Source: Dactylosporangium vinaceum
Lineage (GTDB): Bacteria > Actinomycetota > Actinomycetes > Mycobacteriales > Micromonosporaceae
Length of the DNA: 64,000 nucleotides
Direction of reading: 5' to 3'
NCBI RefSeq assembly: GCF_019904175.1
Contig: NZ_CP061913.1
Coordinates: 2,852,001 to 2,916,000, forward strand
Shown: in pieces, positions 54,626 through 63,187 of the stretch
Layout of the letters: every line of letters starts with the position of its first letter
How positions within the stretch are numbered: the first letter of the stretch is position 1
Made by a program: the position numbers and the translations under genes
The notes under the pieces: generated by a model
Seen by the model: only the letters and a program-made list of their open reading frames with translations
The model's database searches: none
Told to the model about the DNA's origin: nothing

Positions 54626-57480
54626 TCATGGAAGTCGTCCAGTTCATCCTGCTCGGCCTGGGTATCGGCGCCATCTACAGCCTCCTGGGCCAGGGCCTGG
54701 TGCTGATCTACCGGGGCTCCGGGATCGTCAACTTCGCCCAGGGCTCGCTGGTGATGGTCGGCGGCTACGCCTACTACGAGTTCCGGGTGGCGGCCGGCTG
54801 GCCCGCGCTCCCGGCCGTCGTCTGCGCGACGGCGGTCGGGGTCCTGCTCGGGGTGGCCGTGCAGCACCTGATCCTGCGGCCGATGCGCACCTCGTCCCCG
54901 ATCGAGCGGGTCATCGCGACCCTCGGCGTGCTGCTCACCCTCCAGGCCGCGGCCGTCCTGCGCTACGGCGTCGGCCCGATAAGCGTGCCGTCGTTCCTGC
55001 CCACCGACGCCGTGGAGGTGCTGCCCGGCACGACCCTCGGCGTCGACCGGCTCATCATCCTGCTCATCGGGGTCCTGCTCACCGCCGCGCTGTACGCGGT
55101 CTTCCGCTGGACGTCGTTCGGGCGGGTGGCCAGCGCCATGGCCGAGAACCAGCGCGCGGTCGCCAGCCTCGGCCACTCGCCGGACCGGATCGCCACCGCC
55201 AACTGGGCGCTCGCGGCCGGGATCGCGGCCCTGGCCGGCGCGCTCATCGGCCCCATCACCTACCTGCAGCCCACGCAGCTCACCCTGCTGATCGTGCCGG
55301 CGCTCGCGGCGGCGCTGCTCGCCCGGTTCGTGTCGTTCCCGATCGCCTTCGCCGGCGCGCTCGCCATCGGCGTCGTGCAGTCCCTGATCACCCGCTACGT
55401 CACGGTGACCGGCTGGGGCGACAGCGTGCCCTTCATCGTCATCATCGCCTATCTGGTCCTGCGGGGAAGCTCGCTCCCGCTGCGCAGCCACGTGCTGGAG
55501 CGGCTCCCGAGCGTCGGCGACGGCCGCATCCGGGTCGTCCCCACCGTCGTCATCGTCGGGGTGTTCGCGTTCCTGATCGCGTTCGTCGTGTCGCCGGTGT
55601 GGGCGCAGGCGCTGACGGTCACGATGGCGTTCGCGATCCTCACGCTGTCGGTCACCGTGGTCACCGGATACGCCGGCCAGCTGTCCCTGGCCCAGTACGT
55701 GCTCGCCGGCGCGGGCGCGTTCGCCGCGGCGACGTTCGTCCACCGCGCCGGCTGGGGCTTCCTGCCCGCGCTCATCGGCGCGATGCTGGCCGCGGCGCTC
55801 GTCGGCGTGCTCGTCGCGCTGCCGGCGCTGCGGACCCGGGGCATCAACCTGGCCATCGCCACGCTCGGCATGGGCATCGTGCTGTTCAGCCTGGTGCTCA
55901 GCGACTTCGCGCTCACCGGGGGCGACGTCGGCATCCCGATCGGCGAGCCCTCGATCCTCGGCTGGGACTTCGGCGCGATCCGGCACCCGTACAACTACGG
56001 GCTCGTGGCCCTGGCCGCGCTGACCCTCAGCGCGCTCGCCGTGGCCAACCTGCGCCGCGGCCGGGTCGGGCGGCGCCTGCTCGCGGTGCGCTCCAACGAG
56101 CGCGCGGCGGCCGCCCTCGGCGTCAACGTGCTCGTCGGCAAGCTCTACGCGTTCGCCCTGGCCTCCGCGCTCGCCGCCGTCGCCGGGGTGCTGCTGGCCT
56201 TCCAGGGCGTCGCCGTGCTCCCGGCCCAGTTCGACGTGCTCACCTCGATCACCGTCATCGGCATGGCGGTCGTCGGCGGCATCGGCACCATCGGCGGCGC
56301 GCTGCTCGCCTCGACGCTGCTGCCCGGCGGCGTCGGCACGCAGATCCTGCACGGGGTCGACAACCTGGAGAGCTACCTGCCGCTGGTCAGCGGGCTGTTC
56401 CTGCTCTACGTCCTGCGCAGCGGCCGCAACGGGCTCTACGAGATGAACGCCCACCTCGTGCGCCGCCTCGGCCGCCTGCTGCGGGTGCCCGCGCTGCCGT
56501 CCCGCCCGCCGTCCGCCCGGGCCGCCGCGCCGGAGCCGGCCGGGGCGGCGGAGCACGAGCGCCGCCCGTCGCGCCGCCTGCACGTGGCCGACCTGCGGGT
56601 GCAGTTCGGCGGCGTGGTCGCCGTCGACGGCGTGACACTGGACCTGGTGCCGGGCGAGGTGCACGGCCTGATCGGCCCCAACGGCGCCGGCAAGACCACT
56701 GTCATCGACGCGCTCACCGGGTTCGTCCGGCCCACCCGCGGCACCATCAAGCTCGACGACCAGCCCATCGGTCAGTGGAGCGCGCGGCGCCGGGCCCGGG
56801 CTGGGGTGGCCCGCTCCTTCCAGTCCCTCGAGCTCTTCGCCGACCTGTCCGTCCGGGAGAACCTCGCTGTCGCGTGCGACGACGACGGCGCCCGCCGTTA
56901 CGTGAGCGACCTCGTGGCGCCCGGCCGCATCCAGCTCACCGCGCCCGCCCTGGCCGCGATCCGGGAGTTCCGGCTCACCGACGACCTCGACCGCAAGCCC
57001 GGCGCGCTCGCGTTCGGCAAGCGCCGCCTGGTCGCCATCGCCCGCGCGGTCGCGGCCGACCCGCGCGTGCTGCTCCTGGACGAGCCGGCCGCCGGGCTCA
57101 GCGACGAGGAGGCCCGCGAGCTCGGCGCGCTCATCCGCACCCTGGCCCGGGACTGGGACATGAGCATCCTGCTCGTCGAGCACAACGTCGACCTGGTGCT
57201 CAGCACCTGTGACCGGGTCACCGTGCTCGAGGCCGGGGCCGTGCTGGCCCGCGGGACACCGCAGGAGGTCGCCCGCGATCCGCGCGTGGTGGCCGCCTAC
57301 CTCGGCCGCGAGACGGACGAGGCCACCCCGACGGGCGAGGCCACCCCGACGGGCGAGGCCACCCCGACGGGCGAGGCCACCCCGACGGGCGAGGCCACCC
57401 CGACGGGCGAGGCCAACCCGGCGGACGAGGCCCGCGAGGCCGACGAGTCCGACGACTCCGCCGAAGGCGCACGCGTGTGA
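54622..57480 (+). CDS. Three-domain ABC importer: LivH-LivM-LivG fusion
   Basis: A 952-residue protein: LivH-like permease (~1-290; IYRGSGIVNFAQGSLVMVGG), LivM-like permease (~300-620; VVTGYAGQLSLAQYVLAGAG, LPALRTRGINLAIATLG) and LivG ATPase (~655-890; Walker A GPNGAGKTTV ~684, LLLDEPAAGLSDEE). Unlike the 32147 copy, LivF is a separate upstream gene. After the ATPase comes an acidic Pro/Thr-rich tail (900-952) built from five exact EATPTG hexapeptides and one EANPAD. GTG at 54622 overlaps livF; an ATG two codons later is an alternative start. Confidence 0.88.
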   Translation: MIMEVVQFILLGLGIGAIYSLLGQGLVLIYRGSGIVNFAQGSLVMVGGYAYYEFRVAAGWPALPAVVCATAVGVLLGVAVQHLILRPMRTSSPIERVIATLGVLLTLQAAAVLRYGVGPISVPSFLPTDAVEVLPGTTLGVDRLIILLIGVLLTAALYAVFRWTSFGRVASAMAENQRAVASLGHSPDRIATANWALAAGIAALAGALIGPITYLQPTQLTLLIVPALAAALLARFVSFPIAFAGALAIGVVQSLITRYVTVTGWGDSVPFIVIIAYLVLRGSSLPLRSHVLERLPSVGDGRIRVVPTVVIVGVFAFLIAFVVSPVWAQALTVTMAFAILTLSVTVVTGYAGQLSLAQYVLAGAGAFAAATFVHRAGWGFLPALIGAMLAAALVGVLVALPALRTRGINLAIATLGMGIVLFSLVLSDFALTGGDVGIPIGEPSILGWDFGAIRHPYNYGLVALAALTLSALAVANLRRGRVGRRLLAVRSNERAAAALGVNVLVGKLYAFALASALAAVAGVLLAFQGVAVLPAQFDVLTSITVIGMAVVGGIGTIGGALLASTLLPGGVGTQILHGVDNLESYLPLVSGLFLLYVLRSGRNGLYEMNAHLVRRLGRLLRVPALPSRPPSARAAAPEPAGAAEHERRPSRRLHVADLRVQFGGVVAVDGVTLDLVPGEVHGLIGPNGAGKTTVIDALTGFVRPTRGTIKLDDQPIGQWSARRRARAGVARSFQSLELFADLSVRENLAVACDDDGARRYVSDLVAPGRIQLTAPALAAIREFRLTDDLDRKPGALAFGKRRLVAIARAVAADPRVLLLDEPAAGLSDEEARELGALIRTLARDWDMSILLVEHNVDLVLSTCDRVTVLEAGAVLARGTPQEVARDPRVVAAYLGRETDEATPTGEATPTGEATPTGEATPTGEATPTGEANPADEAREADESDDSAEGARV
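57319..57426 (+). repeat. 18-bp tandem repeat encoding EATPTG
   Basis: Five identical 18-bp units (GAGGCCACCCCGACGGGC) from 57319 to 57408 and a sixth degenerate unit to 57426, in frame within the transporter tail. Exact identity suggests recent slippage expansion. Confidence 0.9.
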
Positions 57481-57527
57481 ACGGCCTCCCCACCCCCCGA
57501 ACCGAGCCCGATCCGCAGGAGGTTGCG

Positions 57528-58745
57528 ATGAGCACGCCAACGACGCACGAGTCGGTGGCCGCGGAGGCGCACGCGTTCTTCGCGGCCCGGGCGCCGAAGC
57601 GCGAGCGGCGCGGCATGCTGCACGGCGTCGGCGACGACGACGTGGTGGGCGTCGGGCTCACCCAGCCGGAGGACGAGGCGGCCGAGGTCGCCGAGGCCCA
57701 GCGGTGGCAGCGGGAGCTCTTCGACGCCGGGCTGGCCTGGCTCGACGGCCCACCGGCCCTCGGCGGGCGCGGCCTCGGCCCCGACTACGTCGAGCTGGTC
57801 GCCGGCATCGCGGCCGAGTACGAGCTGCCGTCCACGGGCACCTACATGGTGAGCCACGGGATCGTGGCGCCGACCATCCTCGCCCACGGCACCGAGGAGC
57901 AGCAACGGGCCTTCCTGCCCGGGATCTGGCGCGGGGACCTGATCTGCTGCCAGCTGTTCTCCGAGCCGGAGGCCGGCTCGGACCTGGCCAGCCTGCGCAC
58001 CACCGCGGTCCGCGACGGCGACGACTGGATCGTCACCGGCCAGAAGGTCTGGTCGTCCTTCGCGCACGTGGCGAAGCTCGGCGAGCTCCTGGTGCGCACC
58101 GGGCCGCCGGAGAGCCGCCACCGCGGCCTGAGCATGTTTCTCATCGACATGGACTTGCCGGGCATCGACGTGCGGCCACTGCGCCAGGTCACCGGCTCCG
58201 AGCACTTCAACGAGGTGTTCCTCGACGGCGTGCGGGTGCCCGACGCGCGGCGGCTCGGCCCGGTCGACGGCGGCTGGAACATCGCCATGACCACCGTCGG
58301 CAGCGAGCGCTCAGTGCTCGGCCGGGCCCACAACGGCATCATGATCGAGCCGGTCATCCGGCTGTTCGCGCTGGCCCGCTCGACCGGGGCCATCGAGGAC
58401 CCGGCCATCCAGGACCTCCTGGCCGAGTGCTGGGCCCGCGAGCAGGTGCTGCACGAGACGGCCACCCGGCTGCGCGACGCCGGCGGCCCCGCCCCCGGCT
58501 CCGTGGTCAAGCTCATGACGACGTCCGACATGGAGTACTACTCCGACGTCGCCGCCCGGCTCCTGGGCTACCGGATGGTCGCCGACACCGGCGCCTGGGG
58601 CACGTACTCCTGGTCGCAGCTGCTGCTCAGCGCGCCCTCGCACCGCATCGCCGGTGGCAGCGACGAGATCCAACGCAACATCCTCGCCGAGCGCGTGCTC
58701 GGACTTCCGCGCGAGGAGCGACCCGTGAGCGAGAAGAGCGCCTAG
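57528..58745 (+). CDS. Acyl-CoA dehydrogenase, FadE-like
   Basis: A 405-residue acyl-CoA dehydrogenase. FSEPEAGSDLASLRTTA and WIVTGQKVWSSFAH form the FAD region; the C-terminus SHRIAGGSDEIQRNILAERVLGLPRE is a FadE-type motif with Ala in place of the medium-chain catalytic Glu. It is followed two nt later by a second dehydrogenase, suggesting a heteromeric pair as in steroid-type FadE systems. ATG has GCAGGAGG upstream. Confidence 0.87.
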   Translation: MSTPTTHESVAAEAHAFFAARAPKRERRGMLHGVGDDDVVGVGLTQPEDEAAEVAEAQRWQRELFDAGLAWLDGPPALGGRGLGPDYVELVAGIAAEYELPSTGTYMVSHGIVAPTILAHGTEEQQRAFLPGIWRGDLICCQLFSEPEAGSDLASLRTTAVRDGDDWIVTGQKVWSSFAHVAKLGELLVRTGPPESRHRGLSMFLIDMDLPGIDVRPLRQVTGSEHFNEVFLDGVRVPDARRLGPVDGGWNIAMTTVGSERSVLGRAHNGIMIEPVIRLFALARSTGAIEDPAIQDLLAECWAREQVLHETATRLRDAGGPAPGSVVKLMTTSDMEYYSDVAARLLGYRMVADTGAWGTYSWSQLLLSAPSHRIAGGSDEIQRNILAERVLGLPREERPVSEKSA

Positions 58746-58747
58746 GT

Positions 58748-59914
58748 ATGGACGAGATCGAACAGCTGCGCCGGGTGGTCCGCGACCACCTGGCGCGGGA
58801 CCCGGGCGCGGCACTGCGCGGCGGACCCCTCGCCCCGGACGCGGCCCGGCGGGTCGACCGGGACCGCTGGCGGCGCCAGGCCGGCGAGCTCGGGCTGCCC
58901 GGAGTCCGCATTCCCGAGCAGTACGGCGGCGCCGGCATGGGGCTGGCCGAGGAGGTCGCGGTCCACACCGAGCTGGGCCGGGCCCTCGACGACGGCCCGT
59001 TCCTGACCACCTCGCTCGTCGCCGCGGCGCTGACGGCCCTCACCGACGACGAGGCGAACCACGACCGGCTGGCCCGGATCGCGTCCGGTGACCTGATCGC
59101 CGTGCCGGTGCTGCCCATCGAGGAGACGTTCCCGCTGCAGTACCCGCACGCCAAGGCCGGCCCGGACGGCGACTTCGAGGTGACCGGCGAGCTGCCCTGC
59201 GTGGTCGACGCCACCGTGGCCGACGCGATGCTCGTGCTCGCCGACTACCGGGGCTTCCACGCCTTCTTCTGGGTCGAGACGAGTGATCCCGGCGTCGAGG
59301 TCGACGCGTTGAAGACGCTCGACCTGACCCGGCGGATGGGCGCGGTGCGCCTCAACGGTGCCCGGGCCCGGCTGCTGGCCGAGCAGGACCGGGCGAGAGC
59401 CGGGGTGGCCGCCATCCGGCAGGGCGCGATCCTCGGGATGGCCGCCGAGTCGGTCGGTGCCGCCGAGCGGGCGCTGGAGATGGCCGTCGAGTACGTCAAG
59501 GTGCGCACCCAGTTCGGCCGGCCCATCGGCTCGTTCCAGGCGGTCAAGCACAAGTGCGCGGACCTGCTGGTCTCCCTCGAACGGGCCCGCTCGGCGCTGT
59601 CGGTCGCGGTGCGCTCGGTGCAGCACAACGACGCCGTCGGCCGGCGGCCCGAGTCCCTCGCGGGGCTGGCCGTGGCCCGGATGTACTGCGGGCGGGCCGG
59701 TGCCGAGATCACCCGCGAGGCGATCCACCTGCACGGCGGCATCGGGTTCACGTGGGAGCACCCGGCCCACCTGTACTACCGGCGGGCCGTGTCCAACCGG
59801 CAGCTGCTCGACTCCACCGGCCAGCAGCCGCGGCTGCTGACCGCGTCGGTGCTCGCGGCGCACGGCGAGGACACGCAGCTGGCCTCGTTCTACGCCGGGA
59901 AGGTGGGGCGATGA
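58748..59914 (+). CDS. Acyl-CoA dehydrogenase, partner subunit type
   Basis: A 388-residue acyl-CoA dehydrogenase whose C-terminus is YVKVRTQFGRPIGSFQAVKHK then HLHGGIGFTWEHPAHLYYRRA; the middle domain has no canonical FAD-binding TEPxAGSD. It probably forms the second half of a heteromer with the preceding gene. Sequence resembles the short protein at 29329-30237, a parallel pairing in the other operon. ATG at 58748; its stop overlaps the next ATG. Confidence 0.84.
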   Translation: MDEIEQLRRVVRDHLARDPGAALRGGPLAPDAARRVDRDRWRRQAGELGLPGVRIPEQYGGAGMGLAEEVAVHTELGRALDDGPFLTTSLVAAALTALTDDEANHDRLARIASGDLIAVPVLPIEETFPLQYPHAKAGPDGDFEVTGELPCVVDATVADAMLVLADYRGFHAFFWVETSDPGVEVDALKTLDLTRRMGAVRLNGARARLLAEQDRARAGVAAIRQGAILGMAAESVGAAERALEMAVEYVKVRTQFGRPIGSFQAVKHKCADLLVSLERARSALSVAVRSVQHNDAVGRRPESLAGLAVARMYCGRAGAEITREAIHLHGGIGFTWEHPAHLYYRRAVSNRQLLDSTGQQPRLLTASVLAAHGEDTQLASFYAGKVGR

Positions 59915-60186
59915 TCCTGCGCGTCGAGCACGGCGGGGTCACGCTCGACGACCTCGACGACCTCAAGCGGCTCAGCGCCCACGTCGAAGACGACGGCGCG
60001 CTCGGCGAGTGGGGGCGCCGCGAAGCCGGCCACGTGGTGCTCACCACGCATCAGCTGCTGCGGCTGGCCGGTGCGCGAGCGGGCGATTCGCAGTGGCGGA
60101 GCCGGTTCGACGGCATGGTGGATTATGCGCGCCGGCACGGCTGGATCGACGGCGACGAGGTCCGCATGCACATCGTCGGCGAATAG
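59911..60186 (+). CDS. Small hypothetical protein
   Basis: A 91-residue protein with ILRVEHGGVTLDDLDDLKRL and a middle WRSRFDGMVDYARRHGWI. No signal peptide, no recognised domain. ATG overlaps the dehydrogenase stop (ATGA) and the synthetase starts 12 nt later, so it is translated within the operon. Role unknown. Confidence 0.65.
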   Translation: MILRVEHGGVTLDDLDDLKRLSAHVEDDGALGEWGRREAGHVVLTTHQLLRLAGARAGDSQWRSRFDGMVDYARRHGWIDGDEVRMHIVGE

Positions 60187-60197
60187 GAGTACCCCCG

Positions 60198-61754
60198 ATG
60201 CAGCTTTCGGGTCTTGGACCTGGTGACTGGGTCACGTTGCATGCGCGCTTCACGCCGCAGGCCGACTTCCTGCTGGCCGCGGACGGGAGGGTCCGCACCT
60301 ACGCCGAGGGGGAGGCGCGGATCACCCGGCTCGCCCGGTCCCTGCAGCGGATCGGCATCGGCCGCGGCGACCGGGTGGCGCTGCTGGGCGTCGACTCGCC
60401 CGAATACTGCGAGGTGCTCCTCGCGTGCATGAAGCTCGGCGCGACATACGTGGCGCTCAACTTCCGGCTGTCCCCGGCCGAGATCCGCACGGTGATGGCG
60501 GCCAGTGGGGCGGAGGTCATCTTCCACAGTGAGCGCTACCGGGAGATCGTCGAGTCGCTGGCGCTGCGGGCCGCCGTCGAGTTCGAGTCCGGCTACGAGG
60601 AGTTCCTCGCGAGCGGACCGGACGGCGGCGAGCTGCCGTCGGTGAGCCACGACGACGACATCCTCAGCATCTCCTTCACCAGCGGCACCACCGGCACCCC
60701 GAAGGGCGTCCTGCAGTCCCAGCGCATGATCAAGGCGATCATTCAGTCCGGAGTCCTCGAGCTCGGCCTGCGCCCGGGCGACCTGATCTACGCCGGCGCG
60801 CCGCTGTTCCACGCCGCCGGGTTCGGCCACGTGCTCTACGGCCTGGCCCGCGGCGGCGCCTCCATGATCATGCCGCAGTGGGACGCCGACCTGGCGCTGG
60901 CCTGGCTCGGCTCCGGGCGGGTGCGGCACACGACGCTCGTCCCCAGCATGATCATCCAGCTGCTGGAGCACCCGAAGCTCGCCGAGGCGGACTTCTCCGG
61001 GCTGCGCTCCATCATGTACGGCGGCGCACCCATGCCGACCTCCGTCGTCCGCCGGATGGTCGAGGTCTTCGGCTGCGACCTGCACAACGGGTTCGGCGCC
61101 GGCACCGAGGCGGGCGGGCAGCTCGTCCTGCGCCCGGAGGACCACCGGCGGGCCCTGGCCGGCGAGGAGTGGCTGCTCGGCACCATCGGCCGGCCCGCGT
61201 TCGGCTGCGACGTGCGGCTGCTCGACCCGCTCGGCGCGGAGGTGCCCGACGGGCAGATCGGCGTGATCGCCAGCCGCGGCGACACCGTGATGAGCGGCTA
61301 CCTGGACCGGCCCGACCTCACCGCCGCGGCCGTCCGCGACGGCTGGTTCGTCGCCGGTGACCTGGCCTGGAAGGACCCCGAGGGCTTCCTGCACCTGGCC
61401 GGCCGGGCCGACGAGATGATCATCCGGGGCGGCGAGAACGTGTATCCGGTCGAGATCGAGGACGTGGTCGGCGGGCACCCCGCGGTGGCCGAGATCGCCG
61501 TCGTCGGCGAGCCGGACCCGCTCTGGGGCCAGGTGGTGACCGCCATCGTGGCGCTGCGCGACGGCCACGCCGCCCCGTCGGCGGCCGACGTGAAGGAGCA
61601 CTGCCGCGGCCGGCTGGCCAGCTACAAGGTGCCGCAGCGGATCGTCGTCGTCGAGTCCTTCCCCCGCAACCCGGCCGGCAAGATCGACAAGCTCCGGCTG
61701 CGCGAACTGCTGGCCTGCGACCCATCAGCTGTGCAAGAAGAGGAGCCGTCCTGA
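60198..61754 (+). CDS. Acyl-CoA synthetase (AMP-forming)
   Basis: A 518-residue ANL ligase: P-loop ISFTSGTTGTPKGV, NGFGAGTEAGGQL, FVAGDLAWKDPEGFLHLAGRADEMII with GGENVYPVEIE, and catalytic Lys in PAGKIDKLRL. It activates a carboxylic acid for the downstream enzymes. ATG at 60198; AGGAG lies upstream. Its stop overlaps the next start (TGATG). Confidence 0.88.
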   Translation: MQLSGLGPGDWVTLHARFTPQADFLLAADGRVRTYAEGEARITRLARSLQRIGIGRGDRVALLGVDSPEYCEVLLACMKLGATYVALNFRLSPAEIRTVMAASGAEVIFHSERYREIVESLALRAAVEFESGYEEFLASGPDGGELPSVSHDDDILSISFTSGTTGTPKGVLQSQRMIKAIIQSGVLELGLRPGDLIYAGAPLFHAAGFGHVLYGLARGGASMIMPQWDADLALAWLGSGRVRHTTLVPSMIIQLLEHPKLAEADFSGLRSIMYGGAPMPTSVVRRMVEVFGCDLHNGFGAGTEAGGQLVLRPEDHRRALAGEEWLLGTIGRPAFGCDVRLLDPLGAEVPDGQIGVIASRGDTVMSGYLDRPDLTAAAVRDGWFVAGDLAWKDPEGFLHLAGRADEMIIRGGENVYPVEIEDVVGGHPAVAEIAVVGEPDPLWGQVVTAIVALRDGHAAPSAADVKEHCRGRLASYKVPQRIVVVESFPRNPAGKIDKLRLRELLACDPSAVQEEEPS

Positions 61755-63187
61755 TGCTCACCGGCGATCAGTACTTCGAGTCCCTGCGCGACGGCCGGCG
61801 CATCTTCGTCAACGGCCACTCGGTGCCCGACGTGACGGCCGAGCCGCTGCTGCGGGGCCCCGCCCTCGCCGCGAAGCTGGGCTACGACAAGCACTACCGG
61901 CCCGGCGAAGACGTCCACGGCCCGTACTTCTTCATCCCGCAATCCGTCGAGGAGCTGCGCGAGATCCAGCAGCAGCAGCTGCACTGGGACTTCCCGACCA
62001 TCTCGACGGCCAACGGCCTGCTCATGGTGCTGACCGCGGCCAGCCGGATGCGGGCCCAGCAGCCGCAGTACGCCGAGCGGGCCCTCGCCTACTTCGAGGA
62101 GAGCAAGCGCCGCGACATCCGCATCGTGCAGTGCATCACCGACTCCAAGGGCAACCGGGCGCTGCCGCCGGGCAAGCAGGACGACCCGGACCTGTACGTC
62201 CGCATCGTCGACCGCCGCCGCGACGGCGTCGTCATCCGCGGCGCGAAGCTGCACATCTCCTCGGCCGCCGTCGCCCACGACCTCATGGTCATGCCGACCA
62301 AGCGGATGAAGCCCGGCGAGGAGGACTGGAGCATCGCCGCCGCGGTGCCGGTCAACTCGCCGGGCGTGCGGGTCATCAACGCCTCCTTCGCCCCGCGGCC
62401 CGACCTGGACCCGGACTTCTACCCCTACAGCTCCCGGCACGTGATGACCGAGGGCCTCGTCGTGTTCGACGACGTCTTCGTGCCCAACGAGCGCGTGTTC
62501 CTGGCCGGCGAGCTCGAGCACTCGGCGACCTTCGTGCACTCCCTCGGCCTGTGGGAGCGCCTCGGCAGCGTCGGCAGCTACGTGCGCCTGGCCGACACCC
62601 TGGTGGGCCTGGCCCAGCTCATCTCCGAGGCCAACGGCCTGACCCGGATCGGCCACATCAAGGACAAGATCGCGGAGATGATCATCTACGCGACGCTCAT
62701 CCGGGCCGGCTTCGAGGCCGCGATGACCCACGCCACCTTCACGCCGGAGGGCTGGGCGTCGCCCGACGAGCTGTTCACCAACGCCGCGAAGTACCACGCG
62801 GCCGCCCAGTTCAGCACCATGGTGCGCAACCTGCACGACATCGCCGGCGGCTCGATCCTGACCGCGCCGTCCCTGCGCGACCTGAGCAACCCGGAGACGT
62901 CGGCCGACCTGCGCAAGTACATGCGCACCATGGACGGCGTCGAGGCCGACTACCGGATGCGGCTGTTCCACACGATCCGCGACTTCACCGCCGACGCCTA
63001 CGGCGGCTGGAAGCACGTGACGGTGATCCAGGCCGGCGGCGGGCTCTACGCACAGAAGGTGGTCGTCACCAACCACTTCGACATGGACACGGCGAAGGCC
63101 CTGGCCCGCGAGACGGCCGGCGTCACCGAGTCCGGCGAGGTGCTCAGCGACCTGCACCGGTTCGGCCCGCACGGGCTCGCGTCGTGA
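61754..63187 (+). CDS. HpaB/4-hydroxybutyryl-CoA dehydratase family flavoprotein
   Basis: A 477-residue member of the 4-hydroxyphenylacetate 3-hydroxylase fold family (FAD or FADH2 binding, acyl-CoA dehydrogenase-like): GDQYFESLRDGRRIFVNG, RGAKLHISSAAVAHDLMVMPT and VFDDVFVPNERVFLAGE. The dehydratase branch needs three Cys and a His for a [4Fe-4S] cluster; this protein has essentially one Cys (IVQCITD), so the cluster is not expected. A flavin monooxygenase or an isomerase is more likely. No HpaC-type reductase gene is adjacent; the flavin reductase fusion at 49227 could serve. Confidence 0.82.
   Translation: MLTGDQYFESLRDGRRIFVNGHSVPDVTAEPLLRGPALAAKLGYDKHYRPGEDVHGPYFFIPQSVEELREIQQQQLHWDFPTISTANGLLMVLTAASRMRAQQPQYAERALAYFEESKRRDIRIVQCITDSKGNRALPPGKQDDPDLYVRIVDRRRDGVVIRGAKLHISSAAVAHDLMVMPTKRMKPGEEDWSIAAAVPVNSPGVRVINASFAPRPDLDPDFYPYSSRHVMTEGLVVFDDVFVPNERVFLAGELEHSATFVHSLGLWERLGSVGSYVRLADTLVGLAQLISEANGLTRIGHIKDKIAEMIIYATLIRAGFEAAMTHATFTPEGWASPDELFTNAAKYHAAAQFSTMVRNLHDIAGGSILTAPSLRDLSNPETSADLRKYMRTMDGVEADYRMRLFHTIRDFTADAYGGWKHVTVIQAGGGLYAQKVVVTNHFDMDTAKALARETAGVTESGEVLSDLHRFGPHGLAS

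Noticed and set aside
57319..57426. Possible CRISPR array
   Set aside because: The repeats are contiguous 18-bp units without spacers and in frame inside a transporter gene.
53965..57540. 1191-codon open frame on the minus strand
   Set aside because: It is antisense to the importer genes, with low-complexity Arg/Gly/Asp composition and no family match.
61754..63187. 4-hydroxybutyryl-CoA dehydratase
   Set aside because: The three iron-sulfur cysteines and their spacing are absent; only the shared fold is supported.
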